This document shows positions 17,285 to 25,594 of a stretch of 64,000 nt of DNA, piece after piece. This DNA comes from Sulfurovum sp. (GTDB taxonomy: Bacteria; Campylobacterota; Campylobacteria; Campylobacterales; Sulfurovaceae). The stretch's first letter is position 1, and every line of letters starts with the position of its first letter. Under the pieces are notes generated by a model. The model did no database searches, was not told the origin of the DNA, and saw only the letters and a list, made by a program, of their open reading frames with translations. Both the position numbers and the translations under genes were made by a program. The stretch spans positions 1-64,000 of the forward strand of contig JAMOTA010000044.1 of assembly GCA_027068435.1 (NCBI GenBank), given 5' to 3'.

Positions 17285-19441
17285 CTAATCTATACTATGA
17301 AATTTAAAGTTATTACGACCTGAACTCTTTGCTTCATACATCGCTTCGTCTGCATATTTTATCATCTCATCTGCATTATTTGAGTTTTCAGGATAATAAC
17401 TAATACCTATACTACAAGAGATTATTATCTCCTCACCTTCTATCTGCATAGGTTTGCTTAATGTACCTACTATCTTCTTTGCAAGTAAAGAGATATCTCT
17501 ACTTTTAGGTATATCTTCTATGACTATGGTAAATTCGTCTCCACCTAAACGTGCAAGTGTATCTTGAGGTTCTAAGACTGTCTTAAAACGCTTAGCTACG
17601 GTTTTAAGTACCTCATCACCTATGGCATGACCTAGTGTGTCATTTATCTCTTTAAAGTGATCCAAATCTATAAAAAATAGTGCTAATCTACTATTGTTAA
17701 ATCTTGATTTTTCAATACCATCTTTTAGTCTATCATTAAAAAGCATTCTGTTTGGTAACCCTGTAAGTGAATCATGGTAAGCTTTATAACTAAGCTTATG
17801 TTTCTCTTTACGTAAGTTGTTTTGTACTTCAACATGCTCTGTAATGTCTCTAGCAGACTCTATAATACCAATACAGTTATCTTTAGAGTCTAAAAGAGGA
17901 GTTGCAGAGAGTTCCAAATACTCTGTATTGCCTTTTTTATCTAATAATTTATGTACTACGCTGTAATGTTTTTTTGTCTCCATCACTTTTTTTAGTGGAC
18001 AGGGGTGTGAACTTCCATCACAAGGAAGAGTTCTTCCATAAGATACTTCATAACATTTTGGACTACACAAATCTGCTATATTTGAACTCTTCATATTCTC
18101 TTTAATCTTATTGTTCATAAGCTCAACGCTATAGTCCTCTTTTATCACCATAATAGGGTCATTAACACCATTTAAAACAGACTGCAAATACTTATGTTGC
18201 TCTTTGAGTGCTAACTCAGCTTCGATACGCGTTGTAATATCTTTAGCATAAGCGATAATACCTATCACATTATCTTTCTCATTTTTAAGTAAAGAGAGTG
18301 TGAGTTCAACATCAACTTTTTCATTAGATTTTTTATGTAATTTTATAATAGATTGATGTTTACCTTTAGACTTTAACATATCAATATTGTTACAAAGTTC
18401 ATCAAAATCATTATCAGCATAAATAAGCTTTATATTTTTACCTATTGCCTCTTGAGCTGTGTACCCTAAAAGTACTTGAGAACCCATATTCCAACTCTGA
18501 ATAACACCTGAAAAGTCCATAGAGATTACACTATCATGTACTTGATCAATAATCTGTGCTTGTTGTGCATACTTAAGCTGTAACTCTTTCTCTTGTGTAA
18601 TATCGGTGTGTGTACCTATCATACGAATAGCTTTACCCTCACTATTGTAAATAATTTTTGCTCTACCTAATACCCAAATCCACTCTTGATTTTTCTTTTT
18701 AAGACGATGTATATTTTCATAAATTTCTTTTCTCTCTAAAATAGATTTTTTCAATGAAGAAAAAACCTCTTTTTTATCGTCTTTATGGACTCTTCTTTTC
18801 CAGCTCATAATATTATTTGGTAATTCATTCTCTGTAAACCCAAGCATATTCTTCCATACAGAAGAGATATAAAAACTATTATCTATAAAATCCCAATCTA
18901 ATACAGCTGTTTTACTCTCCATTAAAGCTAGCTCTGTATGCTCCTTAAGTTTTTTAATTACTTTATAGTCATCATTTAAAGATTCTTTCATATCAAAAAA
19001 TTGCTTTGTCATTAAACCAATCTCATCTTGATAATATGTAGTTTTATTCTCTTCAACTTTTCCATTTTTAAAATTTAAAATACTTTTTGTTAAACTCTCA
19101 ACAGGCAATAAAATCTTTTTTCGTATCATAATTACAATAATAATAAAAAGAAGAAATGAGAGAAAAAATAGTAGTGATATATGGTCAAATAGCACTTCTG
19201 ACTCTTCCACATAGTTATCTATACGCTTTTTTAGTAAAGCGTTTAATTCATAATATAAAGTTAGGTTAGAATCTTTTTGAGTCTTTGCAGCTTTTTGAAG
19301 CATAACATAGTGTGTTTGAGGTATCTCTTTTAAGCTACTATTGTTTACACTTAACTTATAGATGTCGTGTGAGACAAAGCTTATAATAGCCAATACACAG
19401 ATACTCACTATGGTAAAAAAGGTTTTTATTGTAGTATTCAT
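17285..19441 (-). CDS. Membrane diguanylate cyclase with three PAS domains
   Basis: A 718-residue inner-membrane signalling protein. Two helices (about 7-29 and 86-108) flank a short periplasmic loop; then a HAMP-like linker, PAS1 (about 170-285), PAS2 (about 290-410), PAS3 (about 420-540) and a C-terminal GGDEF domain with intact RLGGDEF. It should make cyclic di-GMP. The inhibitory I-site RxxD is replaced by EPQD, so product inhibition may be weak. PAS3 contains a Cys cluster (SPKCYEVSYGRTLPCDGS, then HPCPLKK) that could bind a metal or respond to redox. No EAL or HD-GYP domain. It starts 15 bp after the cytochrome relic ORF. Confidence 0.92.
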   Translation of the reverse strand: MNTTIKTFFTIVSICVLAIISFVSHDIYKLSVNNSSLKEIPQTHYVMLQKAAKTQKDSNLTLYYELNALLKKRIDNYVEESEVLFDHISLLFFLSFLLFIIIVIMIRKKILLPVESLTKSILNFKNGKVEENKTTYYQDEIGLMTKQFFDMKESLNDDYKVIKKLKEHTELALMESKTAVLDWDFIDNSFYISSVWKNMLGFTENELPNNIMSWKRRVHKDDKKEVFSSLKKSILERKEIYENIHRLKKKNQEWIWVLGRAKIIYNSEGKAIRMIGTHTDITQEKELQLKYAQQAQIIDQVHDSVISMDFSGVIQSWNMGSQVLLGYTAQEAIGKNIKLIYADNDFDELCNNIDMLKSKGKHQSIIKLHKKSNEKVDVELTLSLLKNEKDNVIGIIAYAKDITTRIEAELALKEQHKYLQSVLNGVNDPIMVIKEDYSVELMNNKIKENMKSSNIADLCSPKCYEVSYGRTLPCDGSSHPCPLKKVMETKKHYSVVHKLLDKKGNTEYLELSATPLLDSKDNCIGIIESARDITEHVEVQNNLRKEKHKLSYKAYHDSLTGLPNRMLFNDRLKDGIEKSRFNNSRLALFFIDLDHFKEINDTLGHAIGDEVLKTVAKRFKTVLEPQDTLARLGGDEFTIVIEDIPKSRDISLLAKKIVGTLSKPMQIEGEEIIISCSIGISYYPENSNNADEMIKYADEAMYEAKSSGRNNFKFHSID

Positions 19442-19456
19442 ATTTATCTATTATCA

Positions 19457-19615
19457 CTATTTATCTAACTCTTTACCACCATAAACCATATCTGAAAGAA
19501 TTCCTCTTTCATCTTGATTTTCAGCAATAAAAACACCAATCATATGCATTAGTACAAAAAACACAAAGGAATCTAACCAGTGCCAAATTCTAAAATCTAA
19601 ACGCCATTTTTGCAT
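19457..19615 (-). pseudogene. 52-codon cytochrome b561-like relic: helix 1 fused to helix 4
   Basis: Not on the ORF track. The ATG at 19615 has GAGGAG 5 bp upstream and opens 52 codons. The product starts MQKWRLDFRIWHWLD, like the first haem-ligand helix of cytochrome b561/hydrogenase b-type subunits, and continues straight into HMIGVFIAENQDERGILSDM, which resembles the last helix and C-terminal tail of the same family. The two middle helices are missing without a frame break. Either an in-frame deletion relic or a real one-helix microprotein with two histidines. It lies just upstream of the diguanylate cyclase gene on the same strand. Confidence 0.55.
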
Positions 19616-19719
19616 GCTTTCTCCTCTATTTATCTGAAATCAATTGTACTATATCATTGTCATTGAAATGTTATTAATCTCTTTATTTAGAGCTGTTCTA
19701 GGAAATTAAGGTTTTAGAG

Positions 19720-20166
19720 TTAACGAAACATTTTACTTAACATATCCATAGCACCTTGTGGTCCACCTACTTGAGCTAACATCTCATCCATTATAGTACC
19801 TTCACCAGAAGTTGCTTTATCAACTACCTGTGGAAGAGCATCAACTAACGCATTTTTTGCACTCTCTTCAGAAAGTCCTAGTGAAGATGCAAATGAAGCA
19901 ATTTTATCTGAACCTAAAAGATCAGTAATCTGATCTGTAGAGATAGATTTATTTTCTCCATTACCTAACCATGATCCCACAATCTCACCCAAACCATTTT
20001 GTGATAAACCACCTACTAATGCACCAAGATTTAATCCACCTGCTCCATTACCAAGCATACTGTTAAGTGCTGAAGCGATACTATCTACATCTAATCCTGT
20101 TGTTGCGTTATCATTGTTACCTTGAATAAGTGACCCACCTACTTTTAAAAGATCCATTAGTTCCAT
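19720..20166 (-). CDS. YidB/DUF937-family protein
   Basis: A 148-residue, Gly/Asn/Ser/Ala-rich protein with the DUF937 pattern: LLKVGGSLIQGN near the start, repeated LNLGALVGGLSQNGLGEIVGSW in the middle, a helical segment DQITDLLGSDKIASFASSLG and the C-terminal SGEGTIMDEMLAQVGG. This corresponds to the YidB family, cytosolic proteins of unknown function. A possible RBS AAGGAATA precedes the ATG. No functional link to its neighbours is evident. Confidence 0.75.
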   Translation of the reverse strand: MELMDLLKVGGSLIQGNNDNATTGLDVDSIASALNSMLGNGAGGLNLGALVGGLSQNGLGEIVGSWLGNGENKSISTDQITDLLGSDKIASFASSLGLSEESAKNALVDALPQVVDKATSGEGTIMDEMLAQVGGPQGAMDMLSKMFR

Positions 20167-20208
20167 ATTTTATTCCTTGTATTATTTAATCATTTAGTAT
20201 AGCAAAAA

Positions 20209-21069
20209 CTACAGTAATTTAATAGAACTCTCTAAAAGCTCTATTTTCTCACTCTCTATAAGTTCTGTCAATGTACGTTTAAAATTTTTCTTACTCATTG
20301 CAAAGACTTTTTTTATCTCATCTGCATCACTTTTATAGGTAAAAGGAAGTGTACCATCTGCCTCTTTAAGTAGTTTAACTACCACCCCTTCTATTTCATC
20401 TTTTTTTGCTTGAACACCAATAGCTTGAAGAGATAAATCTAACTTAAAATCTTTTCTAACAGATTTGATATATGTTTTTTTACGATCACCTATTTTGATA
20501 GGTTCAAAAATCTCATTATTGAAAAGCATACCTTCATATTGATTATCTGCTATTACCTTGTACCCTAAAGGTGTTTGTGCTAAGACAATAACATCTAGTA
20601 CTTTATTTTGATGTAAACCTTTCATCTCTCTGTTAAAGTATTTACCTATCTTTTGTGTAGCAAAGAGTCTTCCTGTCTGCTCATCAAGACAGACACGCAG
20701 AAGGTACTTTTTTCCTATAGTAAAATGCTCTTTTTGTTGTGAAAGTGGCACAAAAAGGTCTTTTGGTAGTCCCCAGTTTACAAATGCACCGTACGATTTG
20801 TAGTCAACAACAGTAAAATAACCATACTCCCCTAGTTTTGCATAAGGCATCTTAGTTGTAGCTACAGGTCGGTCTTCAGAGTCTGTATAGACAAACACTT
20901 CTAGTAGTGAACCCATGGGCATTTCATCTTCCATAATATAAACATTAGGAAGAAGCACTTCGTTAAAGTCTTCAGCTATAAGGTAGTAACCAAAGTCTGT
21001 ATCACGTGCAATTTTGAGAGTATTAACTTCACCAATATTAATGGTTTTATTTTGAATTTTTTCTGACAT
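20209..21069 (-). CDS. cvfB: S1-domain RNA-binding protein, CvfB family
   Basis: A 286-residue cytosolic protein made of several S1-like OB folds and a winged-helix C-terminus (about 220-286, TLPFTYKSDADEIKKVFAMS). The S1 signature is visible in YGAFVNWGLPKDLFVPLS and again in GYKVIADNQYEGMLFNNEIF. CvfB-type proteins bind RNA and affect virulence-factor or general gene expression in Gram-positive bacteria; the role here is unknown. Divergent from the DUF6524 gene. Confidence 0.82.
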   Translation of the reverse strand: MSEKIQNKTINIGEVNTLKIARDTDFGYYLIAEDFNEVLLPNVYIMEDEMPMGSLLEVFVYTDSEDRPVATTKMPYAKLGEYGYFTVVDYKSYGAFVNWGLPKDLFVPLSQQKEHFTIGKKYLLRVCLDEQTGRLFATQKIGKYFNREMKGLHQNKVLDVIVLAQTPLGYKVIADNQYEGMLFNNEIFEPIKIGDRKKTYIKSVRKDFKLDLSLQAIGVQAKKDEIEGVVVKLLKEADGTLPFTYKSDADEIKKVFAMSKKNFKRTLTELIESEKIELLESSIKLL

Positions 21070-21194
21070 TATGTTTTTCCGTTTCTATGTAATGTTTTGT
21101 GATATACTCACAATTTTAGTAAATGTATTATACCCTAATAAAATCTTTTGCTATAATTAAAAAATATTTATATAAAAACAGATAAGGAGAACAC

Positions 21195-21653
21195 ATGCTT
21201 CCAGCATTTCTAACAAAAACTTCAACTACCAAATTAGGTAAAAAAGAGAACCATCTACAGTGGTGGGTAACATTTATACTTTCACTTGCATTAGCCATAG
21301 GTACATGGAACCCTACAGGTAGCCATTTTATCAACTATATCTCTCATTCAGAGAATATTCTTTCAGGATTCAAACCTTTTGGTATTTTACTGATGCTCGC
21401 ACTTTGGTTACTTGCGATTAAATCTATTTTTCAAAGTTTAAAACTTTATGGTGCCATACTTACGGTTATTATTATTGCTGCATTTATCTGGGGTCTACAA
21501 GAGTATGGCATCATAGACATTAACCAGTTTCAACAAGTAGGATGGGCAGCAACTATAGGTGTTGGGGTTCTTATTTGGTTTGGACTTAATGCTTCTATTA
21601 TATGGAAAAAGCTTACGGGTGTCTATACTACAGACTTAACAGAAGAGGAGTAA
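21195..21653 (+). CDS. Four-helix membrane protein, DUF6524-like
   Basis: A 152-residue membrane protein with about four hydrophobic helices (WWVTFILSLALAIGTWNPTG, FGILLMLALWLLAIKSIF, LYGAILTVIIIAAFIWGL, WAATIGVGVLIWFGLNASII). It resembles the DUF6524 family of unknown function. RBS AAGGAG is 7 bp before the ATG and a TATAAT lies at about 21149. No role can be assigned. Confidence 0.7.
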   Translation: MLPAFLTKTSTTKLGKKENHLQWWVTFILSLALAIGTWNPTGSHFINYISHSENILSGFKPFGILLMLALWLLAIKSIFQSLKLYGAILTVIIIAAFIWGLQEYGIIDINQFQQVGWAATIGVGVLIWFGLNASIIWKKLTGVYTTDLTEEE

Positions 21654-21701
21654 TTTGTACCTAGAGCAAATTATAGATATACAAAACCAAAGGAAGATAA
21701 A

Positions 21702-22394
21702 ATGATACCCTTAAAAATCATCTCAAAAGTACTCTTTTTTGTAACTATTATACCACTTACAAACATCTATCTTCAAGCAAATGTAAAGAACATAAAGCTT
21801 GACAAAGGTGAAAAAAAATTTAAAGTGTTAAATGCCTATACATTAAAAGATTTTCACTTTAAGTGGAATATAACCTATATGGATATAGTAAATTTTGATA
21901 CTGAAAACTCTGATGGTATGCACTTTTCACTTCCCTCAAAAGTTATATTTTACACCCGTCTTAAAGTAGGTAAAGCGTTATCTTTTCCACAGCGTAAACA
22001 GCTATGGCTCGCTAATGCCATTTTAAAAAAGCGTTATTTCTGGAAAGAACCTCTCTTACCTTCTACCCTGTATAACTTTTCATCTATGCGTTTTTTGGAA
22101 AAAGGAGACCATCACTTCAAAGCTATTACTAAACTTAAAGATATAAAAGATATGTTCGGTGATATAGACACCGAAGCAGAACTACACGTATGGATAGAAG
22201 CAACCATGCATCATGCTATGGGTATTTACAGTTATAAAAAAACATCTAAAGGGTACAGAGTTCGTTTTGCAAGTACAAGCTTAGGTTGTCAATACAGTGA
22301 ATACTTTAACTACTATGACAAAAGAGGAAAACTTCTTAAAATAAAAAAAATAAAATCTTACAATGTTAAGGGTTGTTCTGTTATTTGTTTGTAA
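21702..22394 (+). CDS. Secreted protein of unknown function
   Basis: A 230-residue protein with a signal peptide-like N-terminus (KVLFFVTIIPLTNIYLQANV). I do not recognise the family. The mature part is Lys/Phe/Tyr-rich and strand-like, with a conserved-looking WIEATMHHAMGIYSYKK segment and two or three Cys at the end (STSLGCQYS, VKGCSVICL). RBS AGGAAGAT precedes the ATG. The last 44 bp, coding YNVKGCSVICL and the stop, are duplicated in diverged form after the Rpn gene 950 bp downstream. Confidence 0.6.
   Translation: MIPLKIISKVLFFVTIIPLTNIYLQANVKNIKLDKGEKKFKVLNAYTLKDFHFKWNITYMDIVNFDTENSDGMHFSLPSKVIFYTRLKVGKALSFPQRKQLWLANAILKKRYFWKEPLLPSTLYNFSSMRFLEKGDHHFKAITKLKDIKDMFGDIDTEAELHVWIEATMHHAMGIYSYKKTSKGYRVRFASTSLGCQYSEYFNYYDKRGKLLKIKKIKSYNVKGCSVICL
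22351..22394 (+). repeat. Direct repeat copy 1 (3' end of the upstream gene)
   Basis: A 44-bp stretch starting TAAAATCTTA and containing GGTTGTTCT matches 23345-23388 at about 36 of 44 positions. In this copy it is the last 14 codons and stop of the secreted-protein gene. Confidence 0.85.
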
Positions 22395-22462
22395 TAGATT
22401 CAAAATTACTGTTTTATTAAAGATTTAGATACAATAATAGATACAGAAAAAGGATTTAAAAT

Positions 22463-23347
22463 ATGAAATTTGCAGACCCTAAAAATGACTTGGCATTTAA
22501 AAAAATATTTGGTGATGAGAATCATAAAAATATATTAATCTCATTTTTAAACTCAATATTGGACTTTAAAGAGCTTCAAACTATCGTTGACATCTCTTTA
22601 GCAAATCCTTATCAGGTACCAAAAATACCTGAATTAAAAGAGACTATACTAGATATAAAAGCTACCAATAAAAATGGTGATGATTTTATAGTAGAAATTC
22701 AGAAAAAAGACTTAGGTGACTTTACTAAAAGAAGTTTGTACTACACATCTAAAGCTTACATAGCCCAACTACCAAAAGGGACTAACTACACTGTACTTAA
22801 AAAAGTATATTTTATAGGTATTTTAAACTTTAATATATTTGACAATAAGAAGTTTATATCAAGACATCTTATTATCAATCAAGAGACAAATAAACAAGAT
22901 TTAGATGATTTTGAATTTAGCTTTATAGAGTTACCAAAGTTTACAAAAGAGTTAAAAGATTTAAGCTCTGTATTGGACAAATGGATATACTTTATAAAAA
23001 ATGCATCAAATCTAACAATGATACCATCACAATATCAAAACCTAAAAGAATTCAAAGAAGCATTTAATATAGCTACGCAAACCACATGGAACAAAAAAGA
23101 GTTAGAAATCTATGACTACATAAGTCTAAAAGAGTTTGATGAGCTAAATGCATTAAAAACAGCTGAGAGAAAAGGAATTGAAAAAGGAATTGAAAAAGGA
23201 ATTGAGAAAGGAATTGAGAAAGGAATTGAACAGGAAAAAATTAATATAGCCAAAAGTCTTTTAGATATTCTTGATGATGAAACTATCTCTTTAAAAACTT
23301 GCCTTAACATAGATATTGTTAAAAAGCTTAGGGGAGAGAAGATTTAA
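22463..23347 (+). CDS. Rpn/PD-(D/E)XK nuclease-family protein (transposase_31-like)
   Basis: A 294-residue protein beginning MKFADPKNDLAFKKIFGDEN, diagnostic of the Rpn/PDDEXK_2 family. The nuclease core is visible as ETILDIKATNKNGDDFIVEIQ (D...ExQ/K-type active site). Family members promote recombination or act in phage defence with DNA cleavage. The C-terminus carries KGIE repeats followed by a helical tail, common in this family. RBS AAAAGGA precedes the ATG. The gene is bracketed by an imperfect 44-bp direct repeat, and its stop TAA is the first triplet of the second copy. It looks like an acquired single-gene insertion. Confidence 0.88.
   Translation: MKFADPKNDLAFKKIFGDENHKNILISFLNSILDFKELQTIVDISLANPYQVPKIPELKETILDIKATNKNGDDFIVEIQKKDLGDFTKRSLYYTSKAYIAQLPKGTNYTVLKKVYFIGILNFNIFDNKKFISRHLIINQETNKQDLDDFEFSFIELPKFTKELKDLSSVLDKWIYFIKNASNLTMIPSQYQNLKEFKEAFNIATQTTWNKKELEIYDYISLKEFDELNALKTAERKGIEKGIEKGIEKGIEKGIEQEKINIAKSLLDILDDETISLKTCLNIDIVKKLRGEKI
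23171..23230 (+). repeat. Five 12-bp repeats coding KGIE
   Basis: AAAGGAATTGAA (third and fourth copies end GAG) occurs five times in a row inside the Rpn gene, coding (KGIE)5. The period is four codons, so copy-number change keeps the frame and changes only linker length. Confidence 0.9.
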
Positions 23348-23388
23348 AATCTTATCTTGTTAAAGGTTGTTCTATTATCTATTTGTAG
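23345..23388 (+). repeat. Direct repeat copy 2 downstream of the Rpn gene
   Basis: Diverged copy of 22351-22394. Read in the same frame it still encodes LVKGCSIIYL and a stop, so it is the orphan 3' tail of a second copy of the upstream secreted-protein gene, or of an integration site duplicated by insertion of the Rpn gene. Confidence 0.85.
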
Positions 23389-23421
23389 GAAGGTTTACAA
23401 TATACTTTGCTACAATTCAGT

Positions 23422-23640
23422 ATGGAACAAAATATAAAAATAGAATTTAAACAAACCACTGTTGAAAACTTACAACTCTTTTCTAAAATGCTCAAAAAAG
23501 ATATTAATTTTATGCTTGAAGAGGCTTTAGAACAGTATTTTGACAATGAGCAAAAAAGACTTATGGAAAAAAATATTAATGATGAAAATGCTATGACAAA
23601 CTTAGACTTTAATGAGTTTTGGGATGATGTGGATATTTAA
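23422..23640 (+). CDS. Small ribbon-helix-helix-like protein
   Basis: The track starts at a TTG at 23407; the ATG at 23422 gives a 72-residue protein, MEQNIKIEFKQTTVENLQLF, with a beta-strand followed by two helices (LQLFSKMLKK, INFMLEEALEQYF), the layout of ribbon-helix-helix DNA-binding proteins or antitoxins. The acidic tail FNEFWDDVDI would fit an antitoxin, but no toxin follows. TACAAT at 23411 is so close to the ATG that the mRNA may be nearly leaderless. Its stop abuts the ATG of the TlpA-like gene. Function is inference only. Confidence 0.5.
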   Translation: MEQNIKIEFKQTTVENLQLFSKMLKKDINFMLEEALEQYFDNEQKRLMEKNINDENAMTNLDFNEFWDDVDI

Positions 23641-24144
23641 ATGAAAAAATGGAATATAAAAAAAGTACTTAAAGAGTTAGCTATAGGAGTACTCATTCTA
23701 TTTGTCATTAGCAACCTTTTTAGTTACTTACGTAAACCCATATTAGATAGTAACACCTTACCACAGATGCAAATTAGACTCCTAGACAACACTCTATTCT
23801 CTTCAAAAAATCTAAAAGGCAAACCAGTTGTTATTCATTTCTGGGCAACATGGTGTCCAACTTGTAAACTTGAAGCACCTAATATACAAAACATTTCTGA
23901 GCATTACAATGTACTTACTATTGCCGTACAGTCAGGAAGCAGTGCAGAGTTACAAGCCTATATAAGAGAGAGAAACTTAAGCTTTAATGTCTTAAACGAT
24001 AAAAAAGGCATATGGTCAAGAAAGTTTCATGTTCAAGCTTTTCCTACTAGTTTTATCTATAATAGTAAAGGTAAATTAGCATTTACAGAGGTTGGATACA
24101 CAACTACAGCAGGATTGTTGGCAAGATTAAAAATAATAGAGTAA
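23641..24144 (+). CDS. TlpA/ScsD-like membrane-anchored thioredoxin
   Basis: A 167-residue protein with one N-terminal membrane anchor (about 13-30, LAIGVLILFVISNLFSYL) and a periplasmic thioredoxin fold. The redox motif CPTC is in HFWATWCPTCKLEAP and the cis-Pro loop in VQAFPTSFIY. Such proteins reduce or exchange disulfides in cytochrome c maturation or envelope stress defence (TlpA, ResA, ScsD); the partner is not seen here. The start codon follows directly on the stop of the ribbon-helix-helix ORF, so they are probably co-transcribed. Confidence 0.85.
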   Translation: MKKWNIKKVLKELAIGVLILFVISNLFSYLRKPILDSNTLPQMQIRLLDNTLFSSKNLKGKPVVIHFWATWCPTCKLEAPNIQNISEHYNVLTIAVQSGSSAELQAYIRERNLSFNVLNDKKGIWSRKFHVQAFPTSFIYNSKGKLAFTEVGYTTTAGLLARLKIIE

Positions 24145-24181
24145 AATACGTACTCTTATTAAGAACATTAAAGGATAAAAA

Positions 24182-24721
24182 ATGAGTATTGATAAAGCCT
24201 TACTAGAAAGAGCCGAAAATAAATGTGAACTGTGTGGTTCTCAAGATGAGCTAACTGCATATGAAGTAGCACCTAAAGATGAGTCTATTGTAATCTGTGG
24301 AACTTGTGCTAAAAGCATAGATGAGCCCACATCTGATGAGAAACACTGGAACTGTCTTCATGACAGTATGTGGAGTACAGAACCAGCTGTTCAAGTAGTT
24401 GTGTTTAGATTACTAAATAAGTTAGCTGCTCAAGATCAACTTGACATGATGTACCTAGAAGATGATGTAAGAGTATGGGCAGAAGAGGGCTTAAACGAAG
24501 AGAAGCAAGAGCCTACACAAGATGCAAATGGTACAATACTAGTAGAGGGTGACGCAGTAAGTATCATCAAAGATCTTGTCGTTAAAGGTGCTGGTTTTAC
24601 TGCAAAACAAGGTACCACAGTAAAAAATATCCGTATGGTTCAAGGTGACCCACTGCATATTCAAGGACGTGTAAATGGAACAATGATTTTTATCATTTCT
24701 GCTTATTTGAAAAAACTTTAA
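24182..24721 (+). CDS. PhnA/YjdM-family zinc-ribbon protein
   Basis: A 179-residue cytosolic protein with an N-terminal zinc ribbon (CELCGS ... CGTC) and the PhnA C-terminal SH3-like domain (about 105-179: [34 protein letters not shown]). Despite the old name alkylphosphonate utilisation, family members are not phosphonatases and their role is not settled. RBS AAAGGAT precedes the ATG. Usual length is about 110 residues for short forms; this is the longer form with an extra [11 protein letters not shown] segment. Confidence 0.88.
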   Translation: MSIDKALLERAENKCELCGSQDELTAYEVAPKDESIVICGTCAKSIDEPTSDEKHWNCLHDSMWSTEPAVQVVVFRLLNKLAAQDQLDMMYLEDDVRVWAEEGLNEEKQEPTQDANGTILVEGDAVSIIKDLVVKGAGFTAKQGTTVKNIRMVQGDPLHIQGRVNGTMIFIISAYLKKL

Positions 24722-24726
24722 CCTTA

Positions 24727-24751
24727 GATTTGGAGTGTAAAACTCCAAATC
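24727..24751. terminator. 10-bp perfect hairpin after the phnA-like gene
   Basis: GATTTGGAGT and ACTCCAAATC pair perfectly around GTAAA, 5 bp after the stop. No T-tract follows on the plus strand, so it may be a weak terminator or 3' stabiliser. Confidence 0.5.
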
Positions 24752-24833
24752 AAACCTCTTCGTATCTCATACTAAACCTTAAAATAGTTAAATATATGCT
24801 ACAATTATTTAAATTATACTGATGAGGAATATC

Positions 24834-25592
24834 ATGCAAACTATCACATTTATAGGTAACGGAAATATGGGACTTAGCATCGCTAAGGGTCTAAAAAATA
24901 AATACAACATTGAAGTAGTAGGTAGAGATATAAAGAAGCTTGATCTCTTTGAACAAGCATTAAATATAAAAATAGATAAATACCTCATGGAGGGTTTTGA
25001 TATTACTGATAAAACATTACTTCTATGTGTCAAACCTGCCAATGTAGAAGAGGTAAGTACAAAACTTATCGGAGAGGCTAAAGTACTTTTTTCTGTCTTA
25101 GCAGGTACAAAAGTAGAGAAGTTAAAACAGCATTTTAAGACTCAAGCCGTAGTAAGAACAATGCCAAACCTAGCAGCAAGTGTAGGTGCTTCTATGACTA
25201 CACTAACTGGTGATATAGCCTTTAAAGAAGAGGCTAAAGAGCTTTTGGGTGCTGTGGGTGATACATTATGGTTAAACAGTGAAAAAGAGATAGATATCGC
25301 CACTGCATTAGCAGGATCTGGTCCAGCTTACTTAGCTCTTATGGCTGAAGCATTAGTCGATGGTGCAGTAAAACAGGGGCTTAAGCGTGAAGATGCAATG
25401 GCAACTATGAGAGGTCTTTTCTCTGGCTTTGGAACACTTATACAAGAGATACATCCTGCACTACTTAAAGATGGTGTAATGAGTCCAGGAGGAACAACAG
25501 CAGCAGGATACGCTGCACTAGAAGAGGGAAATGTACGCTCATCATGTATTAAAGCCATAGATAAAGCGTATGAAAAAGCACAACAACTTTAA
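24834..25592 (+). CDS. proC: Pyrroline-5-carboxylate reductase
   Basis: ProC reduces pyrroline-5-carboxylate to proline with NAD(P)H. The ATG at 24834 is preferred to 24822 because GAGGAAT lies 6 bp before it; 252 residues result. The Rossmann motif FIGNGNMGLSIAKGL is at the N-terminus, and the family signature is in the C-terminal half (MSPGGTTAAGYAALEEGNVRS; AGSGPAYLALMAEALVDGAV). TGCTACAAT at about 24798 is a likely extended -10. Ends 2 bp from the convergent LD-transpeptidase gene. Confidence 0.95.
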   Translation: MQTITFIGNGNMGLSIAKGLKNKYNIEVVGRDIKKLDLFEQALNIKIDKYLMEGFDITDKTLLLCVKPANVEEVSTKLIGEAKVLFSVLAGTKVEKLKQHFKTQAVVRTMPNLAASVGASMTTLTGDIAFKEEAKELLGAVGDTLWLNSEKEIDIATALAGSGPAYLALMAEALVDGAVKQGLKREDAMATMRGLFSGFGTLIQEIHPALLKDGVMSPGGTTAAGYAALEEGNVRSSCIKAIDKAYEKAQQL

Positions 25593-25594
25593 TA

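Noticed and set aside
23171-23230. CRISPR-like short repeats
   Set aside because: 12-bp units without spacers, in a reading frame; simple tandem repeat. The 17-bp array at 9050 was rejected as CRISPR for the same reason.
23116-23310. Minus-strand ORF with FSIP repeats
   Set aside because: Complement of the KGIE repeats in the Rpn gene, not a gene.
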